A stretch of 64,000 nt of DNA from Asanoa ferruginea (GCF_003387075.1 NZ_QUMQ01000001.1:5952001-6016000), one strand, 5' to 3'. Shown: positions 16,473-26,930, counted from the first letter of the stretch. Notes: generated by a model not told the origin, from the letters alone. Made by a program: numbers and translations.

Positions 16473-17669
16473 TCAGAAATACGTGTACGCGATCTCGGCG
16501 AAGGTCCCGTCGGGCTCGACGATCGGGATGCCCGTCCACTTGTCGAACGTGGTGCAGGGGTGGGAGATCCCGAACGCGACGAGGTCACCGACCTCGACCG
16601 TCGATCCCGGCGGGAGCCGCAGGTAGGCGTGCTGGTCGTTGACCGCGAACACGGTCGCGTCGAACGGTTCGACGGTGGTGCCGCGGCGCCGCCAGCGGGG
16701 CACCGGCAGGCCGGAGTCGGCCGACGCGTCGCGGCGGCCCAGCCCGGCCAGCGCCAGGCCCGGCTCCGGCGTCGAGAGCACCACTGCCCAGACGAGCAGC
16801 GCCTCGCGTAGGCGGTGTGCGGCGCGGGGATGGTCGCCGAAGGGGGAGAGCTCCGCGTAGGTGCCGGCATCGTGCGTGACGTAGCAACCGCTGCGCAGCA
16901 CGGTGCGGTAGCCGAGCGGCCCGACGGCCGCCGGCACCAGCTCCACGACCCGGTCGAAGTAGGCGCTGCCGCCGACCGTGACGATCGGGTCCGGCCCCGC
17001 CAGCCCCTCGCCGGCCACCGCGCGGGCCAGCGTGACCATCCGGTCGAGGAGGCGGTCGACCTCCTCGACCGCGCTATCCCCGGCGACGATGCCCTCGAAC
17101 GCGGCGATGCCGGCCAACGTCGCCGGCCCCTTCGCCACGGCGCGGGCCAATGCGAGTGCCGCGTCGTCGTCGCGCAGGCCGGTGCGGCCACCCGGCATGC
17201 CCAGCTCGACCAGCACCCGCAGTCGCGGCAGCCGGTCGGCGGCGATGCCGTTCTCCAGCGCGGCCAGTGCGGCGGGGGAGTCGGCGTAGCAGTAGAGTTC
17301 GAGGTCGTCGTGGCTCGCGAGCAGCGTGTCCACGGTGGACAGCGAGCCCGCGTCGACGACCTCGTTGGCCAGCAGCAGCCGGCGGAAGCCGAGGGCGGCG
17401 AGCGTGCGCGCCTGCCAGGCGGTCGCCACCGTCACCGCCCACGCGCCGGCGTCGAGCTGGCGCCGGATGAGCTGCGGCGACATCGTCGTCTTGCCGTGCG
17501 GCGCGAGCAGCACGCCGTTGTCGGCGCAATAGCGGGCCATCGTGGCGATGTTGTGCTCGAGTGCGTCGCGCAGCAACACCGCCGTCGGCAGTGCGACGGT
17601 GCCGTCGAAGACGTCGCCGGGCGCGGACGGGTCGTCGGGCAGCCCTTTGAGGGGTAAGTCAGCGCGCAC
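16473..17669 (-). CDS. D-serine deaminase/D-threonine aldolase-like PLP enzyme (alanine racemase N-terminal fold)
   Basis: This 398-residue protein has the type III PLP fold. The LAPHGKTTM motif (about 52-60) contains the Lys that would bind PLP. Near the C-terminus AFGISHPCTTFDKW carries the His-x-Cys pair that binds zinc in eukaryotic-type D-serine dehydratases (DSD1). The family deaminates or cleaves beta-hydroxy D-amino acids. GTG 17669 overlaps the upstream gene's stop by 11 bases, so it is coupled to the D-aminoacylase. Together they would release a D-amino acid from an N-acyl compound and then degrade it to a keto acid. The exact substrate is not determinable from sequence. Confidence 0.85.
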   Translation of the reverse strand: MRADLPLKGLPDDPSAPGDVFDGTVALPTAVLLRDALEHNIATMARYCADNGVLLAPHGKTTMSPQLIRRQLDAGAWAVTVATAWQARTLAALGFRRLLLANEVVDAGSLSTVDTLLASHDDLELYCYADSPAALAALENGIAADRLPRLRVLVELGMPGGRTGLRDDDAALALARAVAKGPATLAGIAAFEGIVAGDSAVEEVDRLLDRMVTLARAVAGEGLAGPDPIVTVGGSAYFDRVVELVPAAVGPLGYRTVLRSGCYVTHDAGTYAELSPFGDHPRAAHRLREALLVWAVVLSTPEPGLALAGLGRRDASADSGLPVPRWRRRGTTVEPFDATVFAVNDQHAYLRLPPGSTVEVGDLVAFGISHPCTTFDKWTGIPIVEPDGTFAEIAYTYF

Positions 17670-19248
17670 GGCGGAGCACCTTTCCTGGTCGGGCGGGGCC
17701 GAGGACCCCGTCTCGGACGACGATCTGCCCCGCGACGACGGTGAGCGCGACGCCGACCGGTGCCTGTCGCGGCGCCTCGAACGTCGCACGGTCGGCGACC
17801 GTCGCGGGGTCGAATGCGGTCAGGTCGGCGACGAAGCCGGGCCGGATCTCGCCCCGGTCGGTGAGACCGAGCCGGCGTGCGGGGCCCGTCGACATCTTGT
17901 GCACGGCGTCGGTGAGCCCGAGGACGCCGCGGTCGCGGACGTAGCGGCCGAGCACGCGCGGGAACGTGCCGAAGGCGCGCGGATGCGGCTTGTCGGTGGC
18001 GGCCGGGTCGAGCGGCAGTGCGTTGCCGTCGGAGCCCACCAGCGCGAGGGGGTGGGCGAGGAACGCGGTCATGTCGGCCTCGGTGCGGTAGTGGAGCACC
18101 ACCTGGGCGGCGCTGCCCAGCTCGACGCAGAGGTCGAGCAACACCTCCTCGGCCGGCTGGCCGAGGCGGGCCGCGACCTCGGCCAGCGACAGTCCACACA
18201 GGTCGGTGCGCGGGCCGGCCGCGGTGAGCACGATCCGGTCCCAATGCCAGGGGATCCCACCGAAGAAGCCGGGGCGGATGTCGGCGAGCGCGCGCCGCCG
18301 CCAGTCGGGGTCGCCGGCGTGCGCGCGCAGGCCGGCGCTGCCGCCCTCCTGCACCCACTCGGGCAGGTATTGCACCATCGCCGACGAGGAGGCGTCGTAG
18401 GGATAGACGTCGAAGGCGACGTCGAGTCCCTCGTCGCGGGCCGCGTCGAAGCGGGCCAGCGCGGCGTCCGCGCGGCCCCACCAGGCCGGGTCGTTCAAAG
18501 CCAGATGCGAGAACTGCAACCGTCCCCGGGTACGCCGGACGGCGTCGAGCGCCTCGTCGATCGCGTCGAGCTCCCGCCCGGCCGCGGCCCGCGCGTGGGT
18601 CGCGTAGAGCGCGCCGTGCCGGGCGCAGACCGCGACCAGTGCGGCGACCTCGTCGGCGTCGCCGAGCGCCGAGGGGGTGTGGGTCAGGCCGGTCGACATC
18701 CCGTAGGCACCGGCGCGCAGAGCCGCGTCGAGCAGCGACCGCATCCGGTCGAGGTCGCCGTCGCGCAGCGGTCCGTAGGGCTCGGCCATGGCGGCGATGC
18801 GCAGCGCGCTGTGGCCGACCAGCGGCGCGACGTTGACCGATGGCCCGGCGGCGTCGACCGCCGCGGCGTAGCCGTCGAGGTCGGACCAGTCGATCGCGGC
18901 CGGCGGGTCGCCGAGGCGGGCGACCTGGTCGATGAGGGCCGCGCGCCGGTCGGGGTGGACCGGGAACGCCGAGTAGCCGCAGTTGCCGACGACCTCGGTG
19001 GTCACGCCCTGCAGCGCCTTGCTCTCCCCGGCCGGGTCGTGGATCAGGCTGACGTCGGAGTGGGTGTGTATGTCGACGAAGCCGGGGGTGAGCACGAGCC
19101 CGTCGAGGTCGACGGTCTCCCGAGCAGGGCCGGCGTCGGGCCCGACGTGCACGATCCGGTCGGCGCGCACGCCCACGTCTGCCCGTCGCGGCGGCGATCC
19201 GGATCCATCATGGATGGTCGCGCCGGTCAGAACCAGGTCGAGAGCCAA
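17659..19248 (-). CDS. N-acyl-D-amino-acid deacylase (D-aminoacylase), amidohydrolase superfamily
   Basis: The roughly 529-residue enzyme shows metal-binding FVDIHTHSD (after LTPGF), the signature VTTEVVGNCGYS, later FSHLAL and YATHAR segments, and the C-terminal LVGSDGNAL and HKMSTGPARRLGL. This order is that of D-aminoacylases/N-acyl-D-amino-acid deacylases. It would hydrolyse the amide bond of N-acyl-D-amino acids in the cytosol. TTG 19248 is preferred because GGGGAGGG sits about 9 bases upstream and the family begins near LDLVLTGATIHDG; an ATG at 19275 (9 residues longer) is possible but lacks a good ribosome-binding site. It follows iclR and overlaps the deaminase gene. Confidence 0.87.
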   Translation of the reverse strand: MALDLVLTGATIHDGSGSPPRRADVGVRADRIVHVGPDAGPARETVDLDGLVLTPGFVDIHTHSDVSLIHDPAGESKALQGVTTEVVGNCGYSAFPVHPDRRAALIDQVARLGDPPAAIDWSDLDGYAAAVDAAGPSVNVAPLVGHSALRIAAMAEPYGPLRDGDLDRMRSLLDAALRAGAYGMSTGLTHTPSALGDADEVAALVAVCARHGALYATHARAAAGRELDAIDEALDAVRRTRGRLQFSHLALNDPAWWGRADAALARFDAARDEGLDVAFDVYPYDASSSAMVQYLPEWVQEGGSAGLRAHAGDPDWRRRALADIRPGFFGGIPWHWDRIVLTAAGPRTDLCGLSLAEVAARLGQPAEEVLLDLCVELGSAAQVVLHYRTEADMTAFLAHPLALVGSDGNALPLDPAATDKPHPRAFGTFPRVLGRYVRDRGVLGLTDAVHKMSTGPARRLGLTDRGEIRPGFVADLTAFDPATVADRATFEAPRQAPVGVALTVVAGQIVVRDGVLGPARPGKVLRRAR

Positions 19249-19284
19249 TCGATCGTCCCTCCCCAGGGATCGCATCAGCCAGGG

Positions 19285-20073
19285 TTAGCTCAGCACGCTC
19301 CCGAGCTGCACACACACGTCGACCAACCGCCGGCCGACGGCCGCCACCTTCTCCTCGGTCATCCGGTAGGCCGGCGCGGAGATGCTGATCGCCGCGATCG
19401 GCCGGTCGGTGCCGTCGAGGATCGGTGCGGCCACGCAGCGGGAGCCGAGCTCGTTCTCCTCGTCGTCGACCGCGTAGCCGGCGTCGCGGCGCGCGATGTC
19501 GGCGAGCAGGTCCTCGATCGACGTGATGGTCCGGGGCGTGCTGGCCCGCGTTAAGTCCACTTCGGACAGCAGCTCGCGCGCCTCCTTCTCCGGGAGCGCG
19601 CGCAGAATCGCCTTACCCAGCGCCGTGGAGTGCACGTTGTCGCGGAGCGCGATCGTGACCGTGGTGCGCAGGCGCTGCTCACTCTCGATCGCGTCGAGGT
19701 AGACGACCTGGCCGTGGCTGACCACTCCGAGGTTGACCGTCTCGCCGAACTCCTCGTGGAGCTGGTGCATGGACGGCCGGGCGAGCCGGACCAGATCGGT
19801 GGAGTTGCGGGCCGCACGGCTGAGGCCGTAGAGGGCCGGGCCGAGCGAGTATTCGCGGCGGACCTCGTCACGCACGACGTAGCCGCGCTGGTCGAGGGTC
19901 TTGAGGATGCGGTAGGCGGCGGGCTTGGTCACACCGGTCTGCTGGCAGAGGTGCGCCACGGTGCAGGGCGCGTCCGCCGCCAGCGCGTCGAGGATTTCGA
20001 GCGCCTTGACGAGGACGCCGACCTCGTCGGTCCGTCGTTCGTTGGCCACTGGCTGGCTCTTCCCTTGGTCCAC
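19285..20073 (-). CDS. IclR family transcriptional regulator
   Basis: The 262-residue protein has an N-terminal winged HTH (about 18-75; VLVKALEILDALA, CQQTGVTKPAAYRILKTLDQ) and a C-terminal IclR effector domain (about 90-258). The latter has VYLDAIESEQRLR, HSTALGKAILRALP and a final ISISAPAYRM. IclR regulators sense catabolic intermediates. It starts with GTG and lies between the leftward D-amino-acid genes and the long rightward operon, so it is the likely controller of both. A palindrome covering 20075-20095 lies directly at its start. Confidence 0.92.
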   Translation of the reverse strand: MDQGKSQPVANERRTDEVGVLVKALEILDALAADAPCTVAHLCQQTGVTKPAAYRILKTLDQRGYVVRDEVRREYSLGPALYGLSRAARNSTDLVRLARPSMHQLHEEFGETVNLGVVSHGQVVYLDAIESEQRLRTTVTIALRDNVHSTALGKAILRALPEKEARELLSEVDLTRASTPRTITSIEDLLADIARRDAGYAVDDEENELGSRCVAAPILDGTDRPIAAISISAPAYRMTEEKVAAVGRRLVDVCVQLGSVLS

Positions 20074-20074
20074 A

Positions 20075-20095
20075 TACCGGAACTAGATTTCGGTA
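20075..20095. promoter_or_regulatory. Palindrome at the iclR/M81 divergent promoter
   Basis: Arms TACCGGAA (20075-20082) and TTTCGGTA (20088-20095) match at 7 of 8 positions across a 5-base spacer in the 62-base gap between iclR and the rightward operon. It is a candidate operator for the IclR protein, since position and symmetry fit. Confidence 0.6.
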
Positions 20096-20135
20096 AGCGT
20101 ACACACCGTTGGCTTGGAAGGGCCGGGTGGGAAGC

Positions 20136-21635
20136 ATGCGGATCGGTCTCGGCGGCATCTGGCAGGAAACCAACACCTTCGCACCGCAACCAACGAGTCT
20201 GACCGACTTCCAGCGCTACCAGTATTTCGAGGGCCCGGACCTGGTGGCCGGGCTGCGCGGCACCGGCACCGAGCTGGGCGGTGCGATCGCAGCGGCGCAG
20301 GAACGCCGGGTCGAGCCGGTCGGGCTGCTGTTCGGCGCCGCGCTTCCGGCCGGGACCGTCGACCGGGCGGCCTTCGAGACGATGCTGCACGCGTTGGTCG
20401 AGCGGACCCGGGCGGCACCGCCGCTCGACGGGCTGATGCTCTCGCTGCACGGCGCGATGGTCGTCGACGGGCATCCCGACCCGGAGGCCGAACTGGTCGC
20501 CGCGTTGCGCGCGGTCGTCGGCGAGCTGCCGATCGGCGTGAGCCTCGACTACCACGCGAACGTCGGCCCTGCGCTGCCGCGGCTGGCGGACGTGCTGGTC
20601 GGCTACCGCACCTACCCGCACACCGACATGGCCGAGCGCGGCGCCGAGACGATGGAACTGGTGATCCGGATGGCCCGCGGCCGCGACCGGCCACAACGGC
20701 ACGCCGTCAAGCTGCCGCTGCTGACGGTCCCGCCGGCCCAGGAAGACGCGTCGGAGCCGATGACGTCGATCCTCGCGGCCGCCGACGCGATCACCCGGGA
20801 GAGCGGAGTCTGGACGGCGAGCGCGTTGCCGGGCTTCGCCTACGCGGAGAGCGACCGGCTCGGCTTCACCGTGTATGTCGCCGGCGACCGGCACGCCGCC
20901 GACCGGGCCAACGAGCTCGCCGCGCACGTCTGGGACCAGCGCGCCGCGTTCGACGCGCCGCTGGTCAGCCCCGACCGGGCCGTCGCGCTCGCGCGCTCCG
21001 GGCCGGCGCCGACCGTGCTCGTCGACGTGGCCGACAACGTCGGCGGCGGCTCGCCCGGCGACGGCACCGCGCTGCTGCACGCCCTCTCCAGGGCCGGCGC
21101 CCGCGCCGCGGTCGCGGTCCTTTGGGACCCGGCGGCCGTCGACACCGCGCACGCCGCTGACGGCGACCGGCTGACGCTCGACGTCGGCGGCCACAGCGAC
21201 CCCATGATGGGTCCGCCGTTGCGGGCGACCGGGCGGGTCCGCCGCTACGGGCCGGTCACCTACCTGCGCAGCGGCTCCTACATGCGCCGCCAGCGGGTCG
21301 ACATGGGCCGGGTCGTGGTGCTCGAAGCCGACATCGGGCAGATCGTGCTCACCGAGCGCCGGGTGGTGCCGTTCGACGACGACCACCTGCGCGCGGTCGA
21401 CGTGGTCGCCCGCGACGCGCGGGCGATCGTCGCGAAGGGGGCGATCGCGTGGAAGGCCGCGTTCGGGGGCTACGCCGCACAGACCGTCTACGTGCGGACG
21501 CCGGGCTACTGCCCGGCCGGGCTCGACCAACTCGCCTACCGCTCCCGACCGGCGCCGCTCTACCCCCTCGAACGCGGCGCGGAGTGGGAAGCCGCCGTCG
21601 CGGGCCGCCAAATTCCCAGGTCTTCGAACGATTGA
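20136..21635 (+). CDS. M81 family metallopeptidase (MlrC-like)
   Basis: The 499-residue protein begins with RIGLGGIWQETNTFAPQPT, the hallmark start of the M81/DUF1485 family. It has the family zinc-site segments SLHGAM, DYHANVG and TYPHTDM, and the MlrC C-terminal motif DVADNVGGGSPGDGT. MlrC of sphingomonads hydrolyses the linearised tetrapeptide of microcystin; most relatives have unknown substrates and sit in catabolic operons. ATG 20136 was chosen because the conserved domain starts there. It is the first gene of the rightward operon, divergent from iclR. A second, diverged M81 gene lies at 28893. It may cleave an amide or amino-acid-like bond in the imported compound. Confidence 0.88.
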   Translation: MRIGLGGIWQETNTFAPQPTSLTDFQRYQYFEGPDLVAGLRGTGTELGGAIAAAQERRVEPVGLLFGAALPAGTVDRAAFETMLHALVERTRAAPPLDGLMLSLHGAMVVDGHPDPEAELVAALRAVVGELPIGVSLDYHANVGPALPRLADVLVGYRTYPHTDMAERGAETMELVIRMARGRDRPQRHAVKLPLLTVPPAQEDASEPMTSILAAADAITRESGVWTASALPGFAYAESDRLGFTVYVAGDRHAADRANELAAHVWDQRAAFDAPLVSPDRAVALARSGPAPTVLVDVADNVGGGSPGDGTALLHALSRAGARAAVAVLWDPAAVDTAHAADGDRLTLDVGGHSDPMMGPPLRATGRVRRYGPVTYLRSGSYMRRQRVDMGRVVVLEADIGQIVLTERRVVPFDDDHLRAVDVVARDARAIVAKGAIAWKAAFGGYAAQTVYVRTPGYCPAGLDQLAYRSRPAPLYPLERGAEWEAAVAGRQIPRSSND

Positions 21636-21662
21636 CAGCGGCCACCTCACGTTTCTACCGTG

Positions 21663-21697
21663 GTCCGCATAGCAGAATCGGAGTCCGCATAGCGGAC
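21663..21697. promoter_or_regulatory. Two IclR-type operator-like palindromes before the ABC transporter genes
   Basis: A perfect palindrome GTCCGC-ATA-GCGGAC lies at 21683-21697. A degenerate copy, GTCCGC-ATA-GCAGAA, lies 20 bases upstream at 21663-21677. TCCGC...GCGGA symmetry is common for IclR-family sites. Both lie between the M81 stop and the ribosome-binding site AGGAG (21707-21711) of the binding-protein gene, suggesting an internal regulated promoter. Confidence 0.65.
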
Positions 21698-21716
21698 CCG
21701 ACCCATAGGAGTCCCA

Positions 21717-22928
21717 ATGTCTGAAGACACAGCACGGGGTCGGGGGCACAACTTCAATCGGCGCGATCTGTTGCGCCTCAGCGCGCTGGCCGGAGCGGGA
21801 GCCATCTTCGCTCCGGTGTTGAGTGCGTGTTCGGTCGACAGCGGCACCGGTTCGGGCTCCGGCTCCGGATCCGGCGGCGCGAGCCCGAAGGTGATCGGCA
21901 ACGGGCTGACCGAGAAGAAGCAGTTGACGCCGTTCCAGTTCGGCGGCGCCGCCGGTGAGGTGCCCGCCGGCGTTCCGAAGCGCATCGCGTGGGCCAACAC
22001 GTCCGACGCGGAGTTCTTCCTTCAGATCACCCGTTCGATCGAGACGGCCGCCAAGGCCCGCGGCCTCGAGTTCGTCACCGCGATCGCCAACGACGACTCG
22101 GCCAAGAACGTCGAGCAGATCGAGACGTTCCTCCAACGCGGCATCGGCGCGCTGTGCATCCAGCCACTGGACGCCAACGCGCAGGCCCCGCTGATGAAGC
22201 GGGCCATCGAAGCCGGTGCGGCGGTGCTGTCGCTGGTCACCCCGCCCAGCACCTCGCAGGCGGTCGCCGACCAGTACAAGGTCGGCAACGCACAGGGGAT
22301 GGCCGCGGCGAAATACATCACCGAGAAGATGGGCGGCAACGCCAACGTCGTCTACTTCAACACCGACACGATCGAGGTGCTCAAGGCGCGGCACCAGGGC
22401 GCGCTCGACGGCATCAAGACCGCCGGCGCCGGTGCGAAGATCGTCAGCGACATCCAGCCGGCCGCCATCACGCAGGACGGCGGCTTCAAGGCGATGAACA
22501 CCATCCTCCAGCAGCACCCCGACGTCAACGTGATCGTCGGCGGCGACACCTACTGCCTCGGTGCGCTCTCCGCGCTCCAGGCCGCAGGCAAGGCCCGGCC
22601 CGACATGTATCTGTCGGGCATCGACGGCGACGAGCAGGCGCTCGCCGAGATCCGCAAGGGCGGCGCCTACAAGGCCAGCTTCGCGTTCGCCTACCCGCTC
22701 ATGGGCTACGCGTGGGGCCAGTTCGCGGCCGACTGGCTCGAGGGCAAGCCCATCCCGCAGGTCATGCAGTTCAACGCGATCGAGCTCAACTCGGCCGAGA
22801 CCATCGACAAATACCAGGCCGACATGAAGGCCGTCGACGAGACCTGGAAGAACTCGGCCACCTACTTCACCATGCTCGGTTCGATCCGCTACCAGGATCG
22901 CGAGCAGTTCATCAACTACGCCGCCTGA
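21717..22928 (+). CDS. Sugar-type ABC transporter substrate-binding lipoprotein (RbsB-like, Tat)
   Basis: The 403-residue protein has a twin-arginine signal (NRRDLLRLSALAG) with lipobox LSAC (Cys38) and a Ser/Gly linker. A periplasmic-binding-protein type 1 fold of the ribose/autoinducer-2 class follows: RIAWANTSDAEFFLQITRSI, QIETFLQRGIGALCIQPLDA, VIVGGDTYCLGALSALQAAG. It would capture a sugar-like substrate outside the cell and hand it to the fused permease/ATPase encoded 9 bases downstream. Ligand specificity cannot be read; the family binds pentoses, polyols, amino sugars and nucleosides. Confidence 0.9.
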   Translation: MSEDTARGRGHNFNRRDLLRLSALAGAGAIFAPVLSACSVDSGTGSGSGSGSGGASPKVIGNGLTEKKQLTPFQFGGAAGEVPAGVPKRIAWANTSDAEFFLQITRSIETAAKARGLEFVTAIANDDSAKNVEQIETFLQRGIGALCIQPLDANAQAPLMKRAIEAGAAVLSLVTPPSTSQAVADQYKVGNAQGMAAAKYITEKMGGNANVVYFNTDTIEVLKARHQGALDGIKTAGAGAKIVSDIQPAAITQDGGFKAMNTILQQHPDVNVIVGGDTYCLGALSALQAAGKARPDMYLSGIDGDEQALAEIRKGGAYKASFAFAYPLMGYAWGQFAADWLEGKPIPQVMQFNAIELNSAETIDKYQADMKAVDETWKNSATYFTMLGSIRYQDREQFINYAA

Positions 22929-22937
22929 GGGGTTCCG

Positions 22938-24821
22938 TTGACACGCCGTTACCTGGTTCCCGGGGAGCCCAGCCGCCGCACCGGTCTCGCACTGCTCTGC
23001 GTCGTCCTCGTCGCCTACTTCGGACTGTCGTACGACAACTTCTTCACCGTCTCCAACGGCCTGACGATTCTCATGAACGTCTCGGCGATCGCGATCGCGG
23101 CGATCGGCGCGATGTTCCTGGTCGTCTCGGGCAACGTCGACCTCTCGATCGGTGGCCAGTACGCGCTCATCTCCGTGGTCACCGCCCAGTTCGCCAAGAA
23201 CTCGGGCAACGTCTGGCTCGCGGTGTTCATCGGCCTGCTCACCGGCACGATCCTCGGGTTGGTCAACGGCATCCTCGTCAAATACATGAAGATCTCGCCG
23301 CTCATCGTGACGCTGGGCACGATGGCGGTCTTCAAAGGGCTGGCCTATCTGGTCAGCAGCGGCAAGTCCGTGTTCGGCTTCTCGGACGCGTTCATCTTCC
23401 TGGGCCGCGCGCGGATCAACACCGTGCCGCTGCCGGTCATCATCGCCGCGGTGCTGTTCGTGATCGGCGGCTTCTGGCTGCTGCGCTCCGCGACCGGGCT
23501 GCGGCTGTTCGCGATCGGTGGCAACCAGCAGGCGGCCCGGCTGACCGGCGTCGACGTCGACTGGCTGGTCGTCAAGCTCTACGTGGTCAACGGGCTGCTG
23601 ATGGGCGTGGTGGCCGTGCTGACCACCGCGCGCCTCGGCAGCGGCACGCCGCAGATCGGCACCTCGTTCGAACTCGACGTGCTCACCGCCGTGATTCTCG
23701 GCGGAGTCGGGTTCGCCGGCGGCAGCGGCCATCCCGCCGGGGTGTTCGTCGGCGTGGCGACGATCGGCATCCTCAGTTCCGGCCTGATCTTCGCCGGGCT
23801 CGAAGACTGGTGGCAGCAGATCAGCAAGGGGCTCGTGCTGCTGCTGGCGCTCGGCGCCGACCAGATCGCGGAACACCGGCGGGCCCGGTCGGTGCGCAAG
23901 GACGCACCGATCGAGGCCGCCGACCCGACGCCGGTGGCCGCGGGACCGCCATCGGCGTCGGGTTCGGCCGAAGACGAATACGGACTCGGCGACGCCGCGC
24001 GGCGTACCCCCGGAGAAGTGGTCCTGAGAGCAAGCGGGTTGGCACGCCGTTTCGGGTCGGTGTTCGCCCTGCGCAACGGCACGTTCGAGGTGCGCGCCGG
24101 GCAGGTGGTGTGCATCGTCGGCGACAACGGCGCCGGCAAGTCGACGCTCATCAAGCTCATCTCGGGGGTGCACCGCCCCGACGCCGGCACCATCGCGCTC
24201 GACGGCGAGCCGGTCGAGTTCGGCGGGCCGATCGACGCGCGCCGTGCCGGGATCGAGACTGTGCACCAGGACCTCGCGGTCTGCCCCAACCTCGGGGTGG
24301 CGCACAACCTCATCCTCGGCGACGAGCCGCGCCGCCGGATGTTCGGCGTCATCCCCGTCCGCGACGACGCGGCGGCCATCGCCCGCACCCGGGACCGGCT
24401 GGCGTCGCTGGGCATCGCGCTGACCGACATGAACCGATCGGTCGGCCGGCTCTCCGGTGGGCAGCGCCAGTCGGTGTCGATCGCCCGTGCCATGAAGGAA
24501 GGCGTGAAGCTCGTCATCCTCGACGAGCCGACCGCGGCGCTGGGCGTCACGCAGACCCGCAACGTGCTGCGGATCGCCCGGCAGGCGGCCGACAACGGCG
24601 CCGGCGTGATCCTCATCAGCCACGACATCCGCACCGTCTTCGCGACCGCCGACCGGGTCGTGGTGCTGCGGCTGGGCGAGGTCGTCTACGACGACGAGAT
24701 CGGCAACGTGACACACACCCGGCTGCTGCACCTGATGGCCGGCCTGGAAGACGTCCGCGGCCCGTCGGGACCGGTCGGCGACGAGGCGGCCCTGGACGCC
24801 GCCGCGGCGAAGGGAAACTGA
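22938..24821 (+). CDS. Fused ABC transporter permease-ATPase (RbsC-RbsA-like)
   Basis: The 627-residue protein fuses two usually separate subunits. Residues about 15-310 are an RbsC-type permease with 8-10 hydrophobic helices and the conserved GNVDLSIGG and GGVGFAGGSG loops. After a charged linker, residues about 355-600 form one ABC ATPase with Walker A GDNGAGKST (about 395), signature LSGGQRQ (about 505) and Walker B LVILDEP. Standard RbsA-like ATPases of this class carry two tandem ABC domains; here there is one per chain, so a homodimer would supply two of each. TTG start with GAGGGG upstream. It imports the ligand captured by the upstream lipoprotein. Confidence 0.9.
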   Translation: MTRRYLVPGEPSRRTGLALLCVVLVAYFGLSYDNFFTVSNGLTILMNVSAIAIAAIGAMFLVVSGNVDLSIGGQYALISVVTAQFAKNSGNVWLAVFIGLLTGTILGLVNGILVKYMKISPLIVTLGTMAVFKGLAYLVSSGKSVFGFSDAFIFLGRARINTVPLPVIIAAVLFVIGGFWLLRSATGLRLFAIGGNQQAARLTGVDVDWLVVKLYVVNGLLMGVVAVLTTARLGSGTPQIGTSFELDVLTAVILGGVGFAGGSGHPAGVFVGVATIGILSSGLIFAGLEDWWQQISKGLVLLLALGADQIAEHRRARSVRKDAPIEAADPTPVAAGPPSASGSAEDEYGLGDAARRTPGEVVLRASGLARRFGSVFALRNGTFEVRAGQVVCIVGDNGAGKSTLIKLISGVHRPDAGTIALDGEPVEFGGPIDARRAGIETVHQDLAVCPNLGVAHNLILGDEPRRRMFGVIPVRDDAAAIARTRDRLASLGIALTDMNRSVGRLSGGQRQSVSIARAMKEGVKLVILDEPTAALGVTQTRNVLRIARQAADNGAGVILISHDIRTVFATADRVVVLRLGEVVYDDEIGNVTHTRLLHLMAGLEDVRGPSGPVGDEAALDAAAAKGN

Positions 24822-24825
24822 CGCG

Positions 24826-25590
24826 ATGGCCCTCGACGACTTCGACCTCACCGGCAAGCGGGTGCTGGTCACCGGCGGCGGCGACGGCCTGGGCCGGCAG
24901 ATGACCGAGGCGTTCGTCGACGCCGGCGCGACCGTGGTCATCTGCGGCCGGCGGCCGGCGCCGCTGGAGGCGACGGCCGCCGCCCTGCCCGGCGTGATAC
25001 CGATCCAGGCCGACGTGACCATCGTGTCCGATGTGGACCGACTGGTGGCCGAGGCCGGTGCGATCGACGTGCTGGTCAACAACGCCGGCCTGTCGCACCG
25101 CGCGCCCTGGCCCGAGGCCGGCTCCGACGACTGGCGCTTCATCATGACGCTCAACGTCGAGTCGCCGTTCTGGCTCTTCCAGCGGCTCGTCCCGGGGATG
25201 ATCGAGCGCGGCTGGGGCCGGGTCATCAACGTCGCGTCGGTCTACGGCCTCGTGGGCGGCGACGCCTCGCGCTATCCCGGGATCGACCTCGACATCGCGT
25301 CCTACTTCGCCAGCAAGCACGGCATCATCGGGCTCACCAAGTTTCTGGCGGCGCAGGTCGCGCCGACCGGCGTGACGGTCAACGCGCTGTGCCCGGGCAT
25401 GTTCCCGAGCCCGGCCAACGACGACGCGCTCCAGCCCGAGGTCATCGCCGCGCTCGAGGCCGGCACCCCGATGCACCGGCTGGGCACCGATCGCGAGCTG
25501 CGCTCGGCCGTGCTGTTCCTGGCCGCGCCGGCGTCGTCGTTCGTGACCGGCCACAGCCTCGTGGTCGACGGCGGATGGACCGTGTGGTGA
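24826..25590 (+). CDS. SDR family NAD(P)-dependent oxidoreductase
   Basis: The 254-residue classical short-chain dehydrogenase has the cofactor motif TGGGDGLGRQ (about 17-26), NNAG (about 86-89), a catalytic Ser in NVASVYG and YFASK (Tyr-x-x-x-Lys, about 162-166). It ends in the usual VVDGGW. It follows the transporter by 4 bases and probably oxidises a hydroxyl of the imported sugar-like substrate. There is an insertion of several residues between Ser and Tyr (GGDASRYPGIDLDIA), as in some sugar-acid dehydrogenases. Confidence 0.9.
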   Translation: MALDDFDLTGKRVLVTGGGDGLGRQMTEAFVDAGATVVICGRRPAPLEATAAALPGVIPIQADVTIVSDVDRLVAEAGAIDVLVNNAGLSHRAPWPEAGSDDWRFIMTLNVESPFWLFQRLVPGMIERGWGRVINVASVYGLVGGDASRYPGIDLDIASYFASKHGIIGLTKFLAAQVAPTGVTVNALCPGMFPSPANDDALQPEVIAALEAGTPMHRLGTDRELRSAVLFLAAPASSFVTGHSLVVDGGWTVW

Positions 25591-25655
25591 GCGGCGGCCC
25601 GTGATCCGGCCCCGCTGCCGCTACCCGTCCCGGCCTTAGCTTTAGGAGCCACCCC

Positions 25656-26926
<1,271 letters not shown>

Positions 26927-26930
<4 letters not shown>

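Noticed and set aside
19929-25229. A very long open frame on the minus strand, antisense to the M81, ABC and SDR genes
   Set aside because: It is a high-GC shadow frame opposite strongly coding genes; its translation is Arg/Gly/Val-rich and shows no family motif.
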